NCBI GenBank assembly: GCA_959599095.1
Contig: CAUGGC010000026.1
Coordinates: forward strand, 1-27,888
Origin: an uncultured Collinsella sp.
GTDB taxonomy: Bacteria; Actinomycetota; Coriobacteriia; Coriobacteriales; Coriobacteriaceae
Direction: 5' to 3'
Length of the DNA stretch: 27,888 nucleotides
In this document: in pieces, positions 1 through 7,167 of the stretch
Layout: every line of letters starts with the position of its first letter
How positions within the stretch are numbered: the stretch's first letter is position 1
The notes under the pieces: generated by a model
The model's database searches: none
Seen by the model: the letters and a program-made list of their open reading frames with translations, nothing else
Told to the model about the DNA's origin: nothing
Made by a program: the position numbers and the translations under genes

Positions 1-98
1 ATTGACCTTCTGGTCATGCCGCCGAAGTTGAAAGGCAGATTGCCGCTCTGGCGGGCTTGCAGCGTCGAACCGTTACGCGGTTTGGAAAACCGCGCAAC
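1..98 (-). repeat. Repeat family A, copy 1 (cut by the window edge)
   Basis: This stretch closely matches 8423-8520. Shared blocks are TGACCTTCTGGTC, GAAGTTGAA, CAGATTG and GCAGCGTCGA followed by CCGTTACG. It includes a hairpin with arms at 72-83 and 87-98. The single non-Watson-Crick position (A75 with C95) becomes a U-G wobble in minus-strand RNA, so the structure seems kept on the strand of the upstream gene. The element begins 5 bases after the stop codon of the GntR gene. The left arm of its long hairpin must lie outside the window. Confidence 0.7.
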
Positions 99-103
99 TA
101 GAG

Positions 104-823
104 CTACATGACCATAACGTAGCGCGATCCCACGTAGTACTGCTTACCCATCAGAACCGGCTCATCGTTGGGACCGGTAAAGCCGGCACGCAGGTTGAGC
201 AGTGGATCGTGCGGGGCAATGCCCAGCTCGGCCGCCTGCTCGGCGTTGGCTCGAACGGCCTCGACCGTGCGGTAGCCAACCGAGACAATCGGCGTTCCGC
301 CAACACGCTCGACCTCGGCAAAAATCGACTTGTCCTCAAGATCGGCCGTCAACAGCTCACGGTAGGCGTCAAACGGCACAAAGATGTTCTCCTCAAAGAT
401 GGGCTCGCCGTCGGCCGTACGCACGCGCTTGATATGCAGCAGCAGCGCATCCTTCTGCAGGCCAAAGAACTCCATCTCGTTTTGACGCGCCGGAACGATC
501 TGACGATCGACCACATGTGCGCCCGCCTTCATGCCGTTGGTGGCGCACAGATCGGTGAACGTCTGCAGCGTCGAGGCATGGAACTGACGATTGATGTGCG
601 GCGTGGAAACAAAGGTACCACGGCCCTGCTGCTTAACCAGGTAGCCATCGGAGCACAGCTCCTCGACGGCGCGACGCACCGTAATGCGGCTCACCTCGTA
701 CTGCTCGGCTAGCTCAAGCTCGGAAGGAATACGCTCCTTGGGTGCATAAACACCTTTCTCGATCGCGTCCTTGATTTCGTCGTAAATCTGCTGGTAAAGC
801 GGTGCATTTTTGGGTGCAGGCAT
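104..823 (-). CDS. GntR-family transcriptional regulator, HutC/UTRA type
   Basis: This is a 239-residue regulator. A winged helix-turn-helix covers residues 8-70, with the typical PSELELAEQYEVSRITVRRA pattern and a QGRGTF wing. A UTRA (UbiC-like) effector domain covers about 95-235. Members of this family usually bind phosphosugars and repress uptake and catabolic genes. The start is the ATG at 821-823; only a weak AGAG ribosome site precedes it. A TATAACGTCT site upstream (866-875) resembles sites before the PTS operon and the EamA gene, so I infer self-regulation and control of those genes. The family call is secure; effector and targets are inferred. Confidence 0.9.
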   Translation of the reverse strand: MPAPKNAPLYQQIYDEIKDAIEKGVYAPKERIPSELELAEQYEVSRITVRRAVEELCSDGYLVKQQGRGTFVSTPHINRQFHASTLQTFTDLCATNGMKAGAHVVDRQIVPARQNEMEFFGLQKDALLLHIKRVRTADGEPIFEENIFVPFDAYRELLTADLEDKSIFAEVERVGGTPIVSVGYRTVEAVRANAEQAAELGIAPHDPLLNLRAGFTGPNDEPVLMGKQYYVGSRYVMVM

Positions 824-865
824 ATCTGATCACTCTTATCAAAATAGCTAAATTACTAATACGTA

Positions 866-875
866 TATAACGTCT
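866..875. promoter_or_regulatory. Putative GntR operator upstream of the first GntR gene
   Basis: TATAACGTCT lies 43 bases upstream of the GntR start codon. The same ten bases occur inside the palindrome at 7013-7026 before the PTS operon, and a related TATAACGACTATAACG lies on the minus strand at 8291-8306 before the EamA gene. The shared word suggests one regulator acting on three promoters. Confidence 0.4.
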
Positions 876-918
876 AGTTTCATGTTACCTCATATTGATA
901 AAACGATACACCCCCACC

Positions 919-948
919 TACCAAAAAGGGACAGGTTTACTTTGGTAG
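919..948 (+). repeat. Repeat family B stem-loop, copy 1
   Basis: CCTACCAAA and TTTGGTAGG form a stem around a loop containing GGGACAGG. The flanking word TTTTATCTGGG is shared with copy 2 at 3055-3087. The copy lies between the YitT terminator and the first GntR promoter. The arms differ from those of copies 3 and 4 but stay self-complementary. Confidence 0.65.
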
Positions 949-970
949 GTTTTATCTGGGCAAACGAGAA

Positions 971-1000
971 CCCCTCGAATGCAACGGGACTTTCGAGGGG
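971..1000 (-). terminator. Terminator-like hairpin after the YitT gene
   Basis: CCCCTCGAA (971-979) pairs with TTCGAGGGG (992-1000). Read on the minus strand it is followed by TTCTCGTTTG, a modest T-rich tail, 45 bases after the YitT stop codon. Confidence 0.6.
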
Positions 1001-1044
1001 CTCAAGCGGACAGGATTACGCCGGGCCGGCAAAATGCCAATACC

Positions 1045-2052
1045 CTACTTGCCGTCGTCCTGCTGCAGGCTGTCCTGCTCGCTGAGGCGCGCCTGCCTGC
1101 TGGCCATGCGCGCGGGCTTGTCGGGATCGGGTACGGCCGTGGGCATGGGCTCGTCGACATGACCGCCCCACCAGCCGCCCACAAAGTTGAGCGTGTGGAA
1201 CACATTGATCACGGCACCGGGATCAATGTCGCACACCAGCTTGATAATGTCCTGGCTCTCGTAGGTCGAGACAACGGCGTGCAGCAGGTACATCTTTTCG
1301 CGGCTGTATCCGCCGATGACCTCGGCGCAGCTAATGCCGTGCTGAAAATGGTCAACATAGGCGGCCATGACCTCGTCCGCCTTGCGCGTTGTGATTTGCA
1401 GCGTCACGCGGTCGTAGCGACGATAAAAACTGTCGATGGTCTTGGTCGAAATAAACTGGAACACAATGGAGTACGCCGCATTGTCCCAGCCAAACATAAA
1501 GCCAAAGATCGCCAGGATAAAGCAGTTGAAACCAAAGATGACGCCCCAGATGGTCTTGCCCGTGTGGTTGGAAACCCACAGCGCGATAAAGTCGGTGCCG
1601 CCGGTGGATGCGCCGGACTTGAGCGCGATGGCAGCGCCCAGACCCGAGACCACGCCGCCAAAAATGATGAGCATGATCTTGTCGCCCAAAAACGGGGCAA
1701 AGTGAAAGATGTTGAGGAACAGCGATGAGAGCACAACCTGCATCATCGAGAAGATGACGAAGCGCTTGCTAATGCCGCTCCAGCATAGGAGCGCCACGGG
1801 GATGTTGAGCGCTAGCATACCGAACGAGATGTCGATGTGAACGCCGCCCAGCGAGGTAACGCGATCGAGCAGGACCGCGACGCCGGTAAGACCGCTCGGA
1901 AGCAGGTCGGCGGGCTGAATGAACGCCTGGATCAGAAATGTCTGGAGAACGGCGGAAATCGTGACCGCCACGGCAGTAATGGCGCGGCGAACGATGGTGA
2001 GGCGGCCGAGCACGAGCACGCGGTCCGTGAGCTGATCGATGGCGTTCGCCAC
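1045..2052 (-). CDS. YitT family membrane protein (DUF161 plus DUF2179)
   Basis: This 335-residue protein has about five to six membrane helices in its first 220 residues. The glycine-rich signatures LPSGLTGVA and SGASTGGTDFIAL are typical of the YitT family. A soluble DUF2179 domain follows at about 225-310 (VTLQITTRKADEV, HGISCAEVIGGYSREKMYL). YitT-type proteins are widespread and their substrate is not established. Translation starts at a GTG (2050-2052) preceded by AAAGGAG at a five-base gap. The charged C-terminal tail after residue 300 is extra to the domain. It appears to be a single-gene unit with its own promoter and terminator. Confidence 0.88.
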   Translation of the reverse strand: MANAIDQLTDRVLVLGRLTIVRRAITAVAVTISAVLQTFLIQAFIQPADLLPSGLTGVAVLLDRVTSLGGVHIDISFGMLALNIPVALLCWSGISKRFVIFSMMQVVLSSLFLNIFHFAPFLGDKIMLIIFGGVVSGLGAAIALKSGASTGGTDFIALWVSNHTGKTIWGVIFGFNCFILAIFGFMFGWDNAAYSIVFQFISTKTIDSFYRRYDRVTLQITTRKADEVMAAYVDHFQHGISCAEVIGGYSREKMYLLHAVVSTYESQDIIKLVCDIDPGAVINVFHTLNFVGGWWGGHVDEPMPTAVPDPDKPARMASRQARLSEQDSLQQDDGK

Positions 2053-2097
2053 GTAGGCTCCTTTCGAAGGCAGATATAGTTGTGGGGCATGCCCGCG

Positions 2098-2106
2098 ATT
2101 GTAGCA
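2098..2106 (-). promoter_or_regulatory. Extended -10 promoter for the YitT gene
   Basis: On the minus strand the sequence reads TGCTACAAT, an extended -10 (TGN plus TACAAT), 46 bases upstream of the GTG start. No good -35 hexamer is visible at 16-18 bases; TTGAAG lies 20 bases upstream. Confidence 0.45.
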
Positions 2107-2191
2107 TGGAGTGTGCGGGAGCGCTTCAATTCACCCCCTCTCGACAACCAAAACGGGACCAGCAACCCCCACGACCAAAGGGCAAAATTCC

Positions 2192-2311
2192 AAGTGAGTA
2201 GACTTTTTACGATCTACCGAGCACACCCAAAAATAGCCACCTCTGCGACCTGCGGTTTTACAAAGGAAGATATGTTTTGTGCTCCACCTGCGCCAAAAAG
2301 TCTACTCACTT
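2192..2311. repeat. Element with 17-bp perfect terminal inverted repeats
   Basis: AAGTGAGTAGACTTTTT (2192-2208) is exactly repeated in inverse at 2295-2311. Further in, GAGCACA (2219-2225) pairs with TGTGCTC (2278-2284), so the whole 120 bases can fold as one long hairpin. No target-site duplication is seen at the edges, and there is no coding capacity. It could be a MITE-like palindrome or a structured RNA. Confidence 0.6.
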
Positions 2312-2409
2312 AGCCCGAATCGAAGCCAAGCGGATCAAAATCGAAACCAAATCGAGCCAGTCCACCGCAAAAAAACGTTTGAACCCGTGCTTTTTGCGGT
2401 GAATCAACG

Positions 2410-3039
2410 CTACAGAGCGGCCAAAATATCGATCAGATTGTCGATAACGGCATCGGCTCGCGATTGATCGAGGTTGACGCCCTCGTGCGGACGCAGCGCC
2501 AGGACGCGGGCTCCGGAACGCTTGCCGGCCTCGATGCCCAAAGGCGAGTCCTCGATAACCAAGCACTCGGTAGGCTCCACCCCCAGCGCCTCCATGGCAC
2601 GCAGGTAGATCTCGGGGTCGGGCTTAAACGCACTGCACTCGTGACCGCTGATGGTGTAGTCCAGCACGTCGGCGATACCGGCAATCTCAACCAGCTCGTC
2701 AATGAGCTCGCGATAGGACGAGCTTGCGATGGCGCACTTCACGCCGCGCTCGTGCAGCTCGCGCATCACCGGCTCCGTCTGCTCGTTGAGCAGCTCGGCA
2801 TACGGAACGGGGTGGTCCGGGCTGTAGACCTGCTTGTACTCCACGCGCAGGCGCTCACGCAGCTCAATATCGTCGGGCACCAGCGACTTCCAAATGGCGG
2901 GCTCGTTAGACCCCGAAAGATCGGGAATCTCGTCAAAGTGGAAGCCCTTCTCTTCCATAAACGCCACGCGGCGACGGTTGTAGAACCACTCGGTATCGAC
3001 CAGCACGCCGTCCATGTCAAACAGCACTGCCTTGATCAT
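2410..3039 (-). CDS. HAD-superfamily sugar phosphatase / beta-phosphoglucomutase-like
   Basis: The protein has 209 residues if translation starts at the ATG at 3037-3039. That ATG has GGGAGGAG at a good distance; an in-frame ATG six bases upstream is too close to it. Motif I is FDMDGVLVDTE with Asp8 and Asp10. A helical cap follows, then motif II (CAIASSS), the motif III lysine (FKPDPEIY) and the motif IV acidic pair (VIEDSPLGIEAG). This layout fits HAD subfamily IA phosphatases and phosphomutases acting on sugar phosphates. Its place beside the PTS suggests hexose-phosphate handling, but the substrate cannot be read from sequence. Confidence 0.88.
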   Translation of the reverse strand: MIKAVLFDMDGVLVDTEWFYNRRRVAFMEEKGFHFDEIPDLSGSNEPAIWKSLVPDDIELRERLRVEYKQVYSPDHPVPYAELLNEQTEPVMRELHERGVKCAIASSSYRELIDELVEIAGIADVLDYTISGHECSAFKPDPEIYLRAMEALGVEPTECLVIEDSPLGIEAGKRSGARVLALRPHEGVNLDQSRADAVIDNLIDILAAL

Positions 3040-3054
3040 ACGCATCTCCTCCCA

Positions 3055-3087
3055 CCTGCCAAAAAGGGGACAGGTTTATTTTGGTAG
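3055..3087 (+). repeat. Repeat family B stem-loop, copy 2
   Basis: CCTGCCAAA pairs with TTTGGTAGG (one G-T wobble) around a loop containing GGGGACAGG. It is nearly identical to copy 1, including the trailing TTTTATCTGGG. It directly abuts the ribosome site of the HAD phosphatase gene, which is read in the opposite direction. Confidence 0.65.
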
Positions 3088-3139
3088 GTTTTATCTGGGG
3101 TTTTATGACGCGATAGACACGCCCTCCCCAGAGCAAAAA

Positions 3140-3167
3140 AGGGGATGGGGCGCAAACCCCATCCCCT
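3140..3167 (-). terminator. Rho-independent terminator after the first deglycase gene
   Basis: AGGGGATGGGG (3140-3150) and CCCCATCCCCT (3157-3167) form an 11-bp perfect stem. On the minus strand it is followed by TTTTTT, 34 bases after the stop codon at 3201. This marks the end of the PTS-deglycase unit. Confidence 0.9.
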
Positions 3168-3200
3168 CTCAATCAACCCGTAAGGTCTACTTACTTGTGA

Positions 3201-4184
3201 TTAGTAGGAAAGCTTCCACATGTAGCGACGCATGGTCAGCGGGTGCTGACGGGCCTCGGCGATCTGGTTGCCGTACTCGCGCATAACGGCGAGGTGCAGC
3301 AGCGGGTTGAAGTAGGTGATGACGCTCGCGGGCACGGCGTCAGCCAGGCCGTAGTCCTTGGAGTCGATCAGAGCGACCTTGGCGCCCATGCGCTCAAGGA
3401 AGGTGAGGGCGCGGGCGTCCATCGGACGGGTGGCGCCATCGGACATGAAGAAGACGTAGGGCTTACCCTCGGTGGAAACCTCGAACGGGCCGTGGAAGTA
3501 CTCGCCGGTGTTGTAGGCGGCGGCGTCGATCCACTGCATCTCGGTGAACAGGAAGGCGGCGTGAGAATAAGCCATCTTCTCGGAGGCACCGGAAGCCATG
3601 AAGTAGATCATCTTGTCGTCCTTGAAGTCCTCGGCGAACTTCTTGGCGAGCTTCTTGCAGTGCTGAGCGGCGTTCTCGCAGAGATCGAAGATGTTGGTGA
3701 GGCCGGTGATCATGTCCTCGTAGTGGTCATAGCCCTCGGTCTGCTGAAGGATCTCGAGAGCAAGAGCAATGGCGTAGCCGGGCTTCTCGCACTTGGCAGC
3801 GTAGTTGGCGTGGAAGCCGTGAACGATAACGTGGTCGGCGTCGACGGTCAGAGCGGAGCCAGGCTTGTTGGTGAGGGAGACGACCGGGCAGTTGTGCTTC
3901 TTGGCGGTCTTGTTGGCCTCGACGGTCTCGGGCGTGGAGCCACCGAGGGAGCAGGTGATCACGAAGGTGTGCTCGTTGACCCAGGAAGGCGTGTCGTAGT
4001 TGAACTCGTTAGCGGTGAAGATCTGAACGTTCAGCTTGTCCGTGTTGTTGGCCAGGAAGTACTTGGCGGGGTAAAGGTCGGACATGGAAGCGCCGCAGCC
4101 GACGAAGGCGACGCTGTGGATCTCGTGGTTGGACAGGACGTCAGCGACGATCTGCTTAGGGAGGTTAAGGTCGATCTCGTACAT
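3201..4184 (-). CDS. SIS-domain sugar-amine 6-phosphate deglycase (FrlB/FraB type)
   Basis: This 327-residue protein has two SIS (sugar isomerase) domains at about 20-150 and 190-310 and the ending RRYMWKLSY typical of the group. FrlB-type enzymes cleave fructoselysine 6-phosphate, and FraB cleaves the aspartate conjugate, to glucose 6-phosphate and a free amino acid. Glu215 (FTEMQW) and His231 (GEYFHGPFE) are 16 residues apart, matching the catalytic Glu and His reported for FraB. The start is the ATG at 4182-4184 with AAAGGA upstream. The gene follows EIID after 198 bases that contain two hairpins. The family is clear; the exact substrate is inferred from the PTS context. Confidence 0.85.
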   Translation of the reverse strand: MYEIDLNLPKQIVADVLSNHEIHSVAFVGCGASMSDLYPAKYFLANNTDKLNVQIFTANEFNYDTPSWVNEHTFVITCSLGGSTPETVEANKTAKKHNCPVVSLTNKPGSALTVDADHVIVHGFHANYAAKCEKPGYAIALALEILQQTEGYDHYEDMITGLTNIFDLCENAAQHCKKLAKKFAEDFKDDKMIYFMASGASEKMAYSHAAFLFTEMQWIDAAAYNTGEYFHGPFEVSTEGKPYVFFMSDGATRPMDARALTFLERMGAKVALIDSKDYGLADAVPASVITYFNPLLHLAVMREYGNQIAEARQHPLTMRRYMWKLSY

Positions 4185-4274
4185 CTGACACATTCCTTTC
4201 GATTTTTGCGACGCCACATTGCCGGACGCTCGCAGGGTTACCGTGATTTGGACCGAATCGCCGGCCCGTTGAGG

Positions 4275-4305
4275 ATGTGTCAAAGGAACTGTCCCTTTGA
4301 CACAT
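4275..4305 (-). repeat. Repeat family B stem-loop, copy 4 (minus orientation)
   Basis: ATGTGTCAAAGG (4275-4286) pairs perfectly with CCTTTGACACAT (4294-4305). On the minus strand the loop region reads GGGACAGTT. It sits between EIID and the deglycase gene, so it could also act on the operon mRNA. Confidence 0.65.
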
Positions 4306-4317
4306 TTAGGGATGGGA

Positions 4318-4348
4318 GCCTGCCTGGGGTATGGGATGTCAGGCAGGC
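4318..4348 (-). terminator. Hairpin after EIID, possible weak terminator
   Basis: GCCTGCCTG (4318-4326) pairs with CAGGCAGGC (4340-4348). No clear T run follows on the minus strand. It may be a partial terminator or an mRNA-stabilising hairpin between the PTS genes and the deglycase gene. Confidence 0.45.
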
Positions 4349-4382
4349 CCCCGGGGGAAAGCGGTTAGGCGCTTGGTCGCGA

Positions 4383-5216
4383 CTAGGCCAGGATGCCGGC
4401 CGCGGAGAGGGCGATGCCGCCCACGATGGCGATCACGAGAAGCCAACCGGTGTTGACGTTCTTCTTGATGAGCCAGTACATAAGGCCGGTGAGGCCGAGG
4501 GAGATCATCTGGGGCATCATGCCGTCCAGGATGTCCTGGATAACGACGGTGCCCTCAGCGAACTGCAGCGGGGTGGTGGCGCCGATCAGCGTAGCGATCA
4601 TGCCGCCCACGGACATAAGACCCACGATGCCGCAGACATACATGAGCTTCTCCATGAGGTCGCCGCCCTGAAGCTTGCTCAGGTACTCGTGGCCGCCCTG
4701 ATAGCCCATCTTGGCTGCGAACCAAGTGATCAGCACAGAGGGGACGATGGAGATGAGCATGGCCAGGATCGGGCCCATGATGGAGCCCTGCTGAGCCAGC
4801 TGAACGCCCAGACCAAAGGCGATAACGCGGATGGTGCCCTGGAAGAAGGAGTCACCGATGCCGGAAAGCGGACCCATGAGGGAAGTCTTGACCGCGTTGA
4901 TTGAATCGGGATCGAAGTTCTCGGGATCCTTGGCGTACTCCTCCTCCATGGAGGCGGCGAGGCCCAGGATGAAAGCGCTCGTCTGCGGGGTGCAGTTGTA
5001 GAACGCCATGTGACGGTGGTAAGCCTCTTTCTTAGCAGCGAGCTGCTTGGGATCGGACTCATCCGGATAGAGGCGATCGAGCGTGGGAACCATGCCGTAG
5101 AGGAAGCCCATGTTCATCTGACGCTCGTAGTTCCAAGAGGCCTGGATGGCCCAGGAGCGCCAGAAGAACTGGCTGACCTTCTTGTTCAGGGACACGTCCT
5201 TGGTTGCGGTTGCCAT
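4383..5216 (-). CDS. PTS mannose/fructose/sorbose family transporter subunit IID
   Basis: This 277-residue protein is the IID membrane subunit, which works with IIC to move sugar across the membrane while IIB phosphorylates it. Family hallmarks are an amphipathic N-terminal half (SWNYERQMNMGFLYGMVPTL at 27-46), the signature GPLSGIGDSFFQGT at 115-128 and a hydrophobic C-terminal half with several membrane spans. The start is the ATG at 5214-5216, with GGAGGA eight bases upstream. The EIIC stop codon lies 13 bases upstream, with its last bases in the leader of the ribosome site, so the two are co-translated. Length is normal for the family. Confidence 0.95.
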   Translation of the reverse strand: MATATKDVSLNKKVSQFFWRSWAIQASWNYERQMNMGFLYGMVPTLDRLYPDESDPKQLAAKKEAYHRHMAFYNCTPQTSAFILGLAASMEEEYAKDPENFDPDSINAVKTSLMGPLSGIGDSFFQGTIRVIAFGLGVQLAQQGSIMGPILAMLISIVPSVLITWFAAKMGYQGGHEYLSKLQGGDLMEKLMYVCGIVGLMSVGGMIATLIGATTPLQFAEGTVVIQDILDGMMPQMISLGLTGLMYWLIKKNVNTGWLLVIAIVGGIALSAAGILA

Positions 5217-5229
5217 AGTGTGTTCCTCC

Positions 5230-6024
5230 TTAGTCTTCGTCGTCTTCGAGCGGATCGTAGTCGGAATCGACACCGGCGGCTGCATGGGAACCGTTGAACT
5301 TGAAGCCCATGAAGACGACAGCCAGGCACACACCGATCAGAGCGACCGCGATGACGGACAGGTTGAGGTAAGCGGCGAGCAGGAAACCGATGAACAGGAA
5401 CGGAGTCATACCCTTCTTGATCATCATGGTGAGCAGCAGGGCCAAGCCGTAGGCGGTCATGATCTTGGTCGAAACGTTAAGACCAGTGGACAGCCACTCG
5501 GGAACCATGTTGACGATGGCCTGAACCAGGTCGGTGCCAACAAAGACGGCGAGGAAGATCGGCAGGAAGTACATGACGGCGTACAGACCGGAGCCGGCGC
5601 AGATGTGCATACGGTAGGCGGTCTTGAACTTTCCGTTATCGATCGCGCTATCTGCCACATGGGTGAGGGCGGCGATGATGGAGCGGAACACGATGCCGAG
5701 GAGCTGACCCAGGACGGCGACCGGGATGGCGATCGTCATGGCGGTCTCGGCAGAAGCATCGGTCAGGCATGCAAAGGCAGCGGCCACGATGCCGCCCAGG
5801 ACCATATCGGGCGGAACGGCGGCGCCAACCTGCACCAGGCCCATGGACACGAGCTCGACGGCGGCACCGACGGCAAGGCCGGTGGGCACATCGCCCAGCA
5901 GCAGACCGACGAGCGTAGCGCCAACGAGAGGCTGCTCGAAGTTAAGACGACCGAGCAGGCGGGAGTCCCACATGCAGAACACGCCGACGAGGCCGACGAG
6001 CACCGCACTGATGAACGTATTCAT
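5230..6024 (-). CDS. PTS mannose/fructose/sorbose family transporter subunit IIC
   Basis: The 264-residue membrane channel subunit carries the family pattern GRLNFEQPLVGATLVGLLLG at about 25-44 and GAAVELVSMGLVQVGAAVPP shortly after. About six to eight hydrophobic segments are seen, and the C-terminus is acidic (YDPLEDDED). The ATG at 6022-6024 has AAAGGAG six bases upstream. It lies 36 bases after the EIIAB gene and 13 before EIID, the normal gene order for a mannose-type PTS. The transported sugar cannot be told from the subunit itself. Confidence 0.95.
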   Translation of the reverse strand: MNTFISAVLVGLVGVFCMWDSRLLGRLNFEQPLVGATLVGLLLGDVPTGLAVGAAVELVSMGLVQVGAAVPPDMVLGGIVAAAFACLTDASAETAMTIAIPVAVLGQLLGIVFRSIIAALTHVADSAIDNGKFKTAYRMHICAGSGLYAVMYFLPIFLAVFVGTDLVQAIVNMVPEWLSTGLNVSTKIMTAYGLALLLTMMIKKGMTPFLFIGFLLAAYLNLSVIAVALIGVCLAVVFMGFKFNGSHAAAGVDSDYDPLEDDED

Positions 6025-6060
6025 ACCCTTCTCCTTTCAGTCAGGCAAAAGCCTGGTTGA

Positions 6061-6984
6061 TTACAGCTTGGCGTCGATGTCGACGCTCTGATACGTAGGG
6101 GTCTGCTGGACGTAGAGCTTGATGCCCATGTCGAGCAGCTGGTTGACGTCGGCCTTCTGGGTGGCGTCGAGGAAGACGGAGCTGTCCTTGCCGCCGACCT
6201 GATCGGCACCGTCGTGGTTGGCGGTGGCGCCCAGGTTGATGGCGTCGAGCTTGTAGCCCTGGCAGAACTGCAGCATCTCGGCCGTGTTGCCAAAGACGAA
6301 CATGACGCGCTCGCCGAGGGTGTTGAGCTTGTCCATCTTGGCGAGGGCACGCTCGACGGTGAAGACGTTCAGACGCACGCCCTGGGGCTTGGCCAGCTTA
6401 AGAGCGCCCTTCTTGATGTCATCGTTGGCGGCAGCGTTGTCGACGACGATGATGCGCTCGGCCTGAACCTTCGTGGTCCAGGTAAAGACGACCTGGCCGT
6501 GCAGCAGACGGTAGTCAAGACGTGCGAGGACGATCTTGGCGGGGCCGGAGCTGTGACGGGGCGCCTTGGCCTTCTTGGCGGGAGCCGCGGCGACCTCGAC
6601 CGGTGCGTTGGGGTTGGTCAGACCGGTGCGGGCCTCGTTGATGAGGGCCGCGAGCTCGGCGCCCTTGACGGGGTCGGGGCTCATAGCGAGCGTGAGCGCC
6701 AGCGGGATGTTGAAGCCGCTGATCACCGTGAACTTCGTGCCGTTCTTGGAAAGCTCGACCATGTTGTTGTTGACCGAGCTACCGAGCATATCGGTTAGCA
6801 CATACACGGTGTCGTCCGCGTTGAACGTGGCGATCATAGCCTCAACTTTATTGGTGATGGGCTCCTTGTCGTCACGAGCAAGCGACACGACGTGGACGTT
6901 CGACACGTCGCCGAGAACCATCTCGAGCGTGTCTTTGGCGCCTGCGGCCAGGCCGCCATGAGATGCGAGAATGATCTGATTCAT
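6061..6984 (-). CDS. PTS mannose/sorbose-type EIIA-EIIB fusion
   Basis: This 307-residue cytoplasmic protein joins the two phosphotransfer domains. The IIA domain (about 1-125) has the phosphorylated His9 in ILASHGG. An Ala/Pro/Lys linker at about 130-146 follows. The IIB domain (about 148-307) has its active His162 in RLDYRLLHGQV. Phosphate passes from HPr to His9, then to His162, then to the sugar. The ATG at 6982-6984 has GGAGGAGG upstream. It is the first gene of the PTS operon and follows a palindromic operator candidate at 7013-7026. Both active-site histidines are present, so the system should be functional. Confidence 0.95.
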   Translation of the reverse strand: MNQIILASHGGLAAGAKDTLEMVLGDVSNVHVVSLARDDKEPITNKVEAMIATFNADDTVYVLTDMLGSSVNNNMVELSKNGTKFTVISGFNIPLALTLAMSPDPVKGAELAALINEARTGLTNPNAPVEVAAAPAKKAKAPRHSSGPAKIVLARLDYRLLHGQVVFTWTTKVQAERIIVVDNAAANDDIKKGALKLAKPQGVRLNVFTVERALAKMDKLNTLGERVMFVFGNTAEMLQFCQGYKLDAINLGATANHDGADQVGGKDSSVFLDATQKADVNQLLDMGIKLYVQQTPTYQSVDIDAKL

Positions 6985-7012
6985 CTTGCCTCCTCCTTTT
7001 CGTTATGGTCAT

Positions 7013-7026
7013 TATAACGTCTTATA
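7013..7026. promoter_or_regulatory. Palindromic operator before the PTS operon
   Basis: TATAACGTCTTATA is a palindrome with TATAA and TTATA arms around CGTC. A minus-strand TATAAT (7011-7016) overlaps it and a TATACT lies at 7047-7052, so a bound regulator could block either -10. The word TATAACGTCT recurs before the first GntR gene. CTTATAT is also directly repeated at 7021-7027 and 7032-7038. Confidence 0.5.
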
Positions 7027-7167
7027 TGTTGCTTATATTGCTAATTAGTATAAAGACCGTTCGCAGGTGAAAATCGACCGTTGACGGGTTTAACGTACTT
7101 GAAACGTTGGGGCCGGGTAGGTCGGCGCTGGCTTGGCGGCGCCCGATCAGACGTCGCGCGCAATCCC

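Larger units (their letters stand above)
2053..2409. other. 357-base gap without a gene, rich in inverted repeats
   Basis: This gap holds the YitT ribosome site and promoter, a 120-base element with 17-bp inverted ends (2192-2311) and a second hairpin with arms CACCGCAAAAA (2363-2373) and TTTTTGCGGTG (2391-2401). The second hairpin lies just after the HAD phosphatase stop codon and may act as its terminator, although no T run follows it on the minus strand. I see no convincing small gene; open frames here lack ribosome sites. Confidence 0.6.

Noticed and set aside
2080..2313. A possible 77-residue plus-strand peptide between the YitT and HAD genes
   Set aside because: It has no ribosome site, and it runs through the whole inverted-repeat element, so the frame is probably accidental.
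3243..4904. A 553-codon plus-strand open frame opposite the deglycase and EIID genes
   Set aside because: It runs through two convincing genes and an intergenic terminator region, and has no domain.
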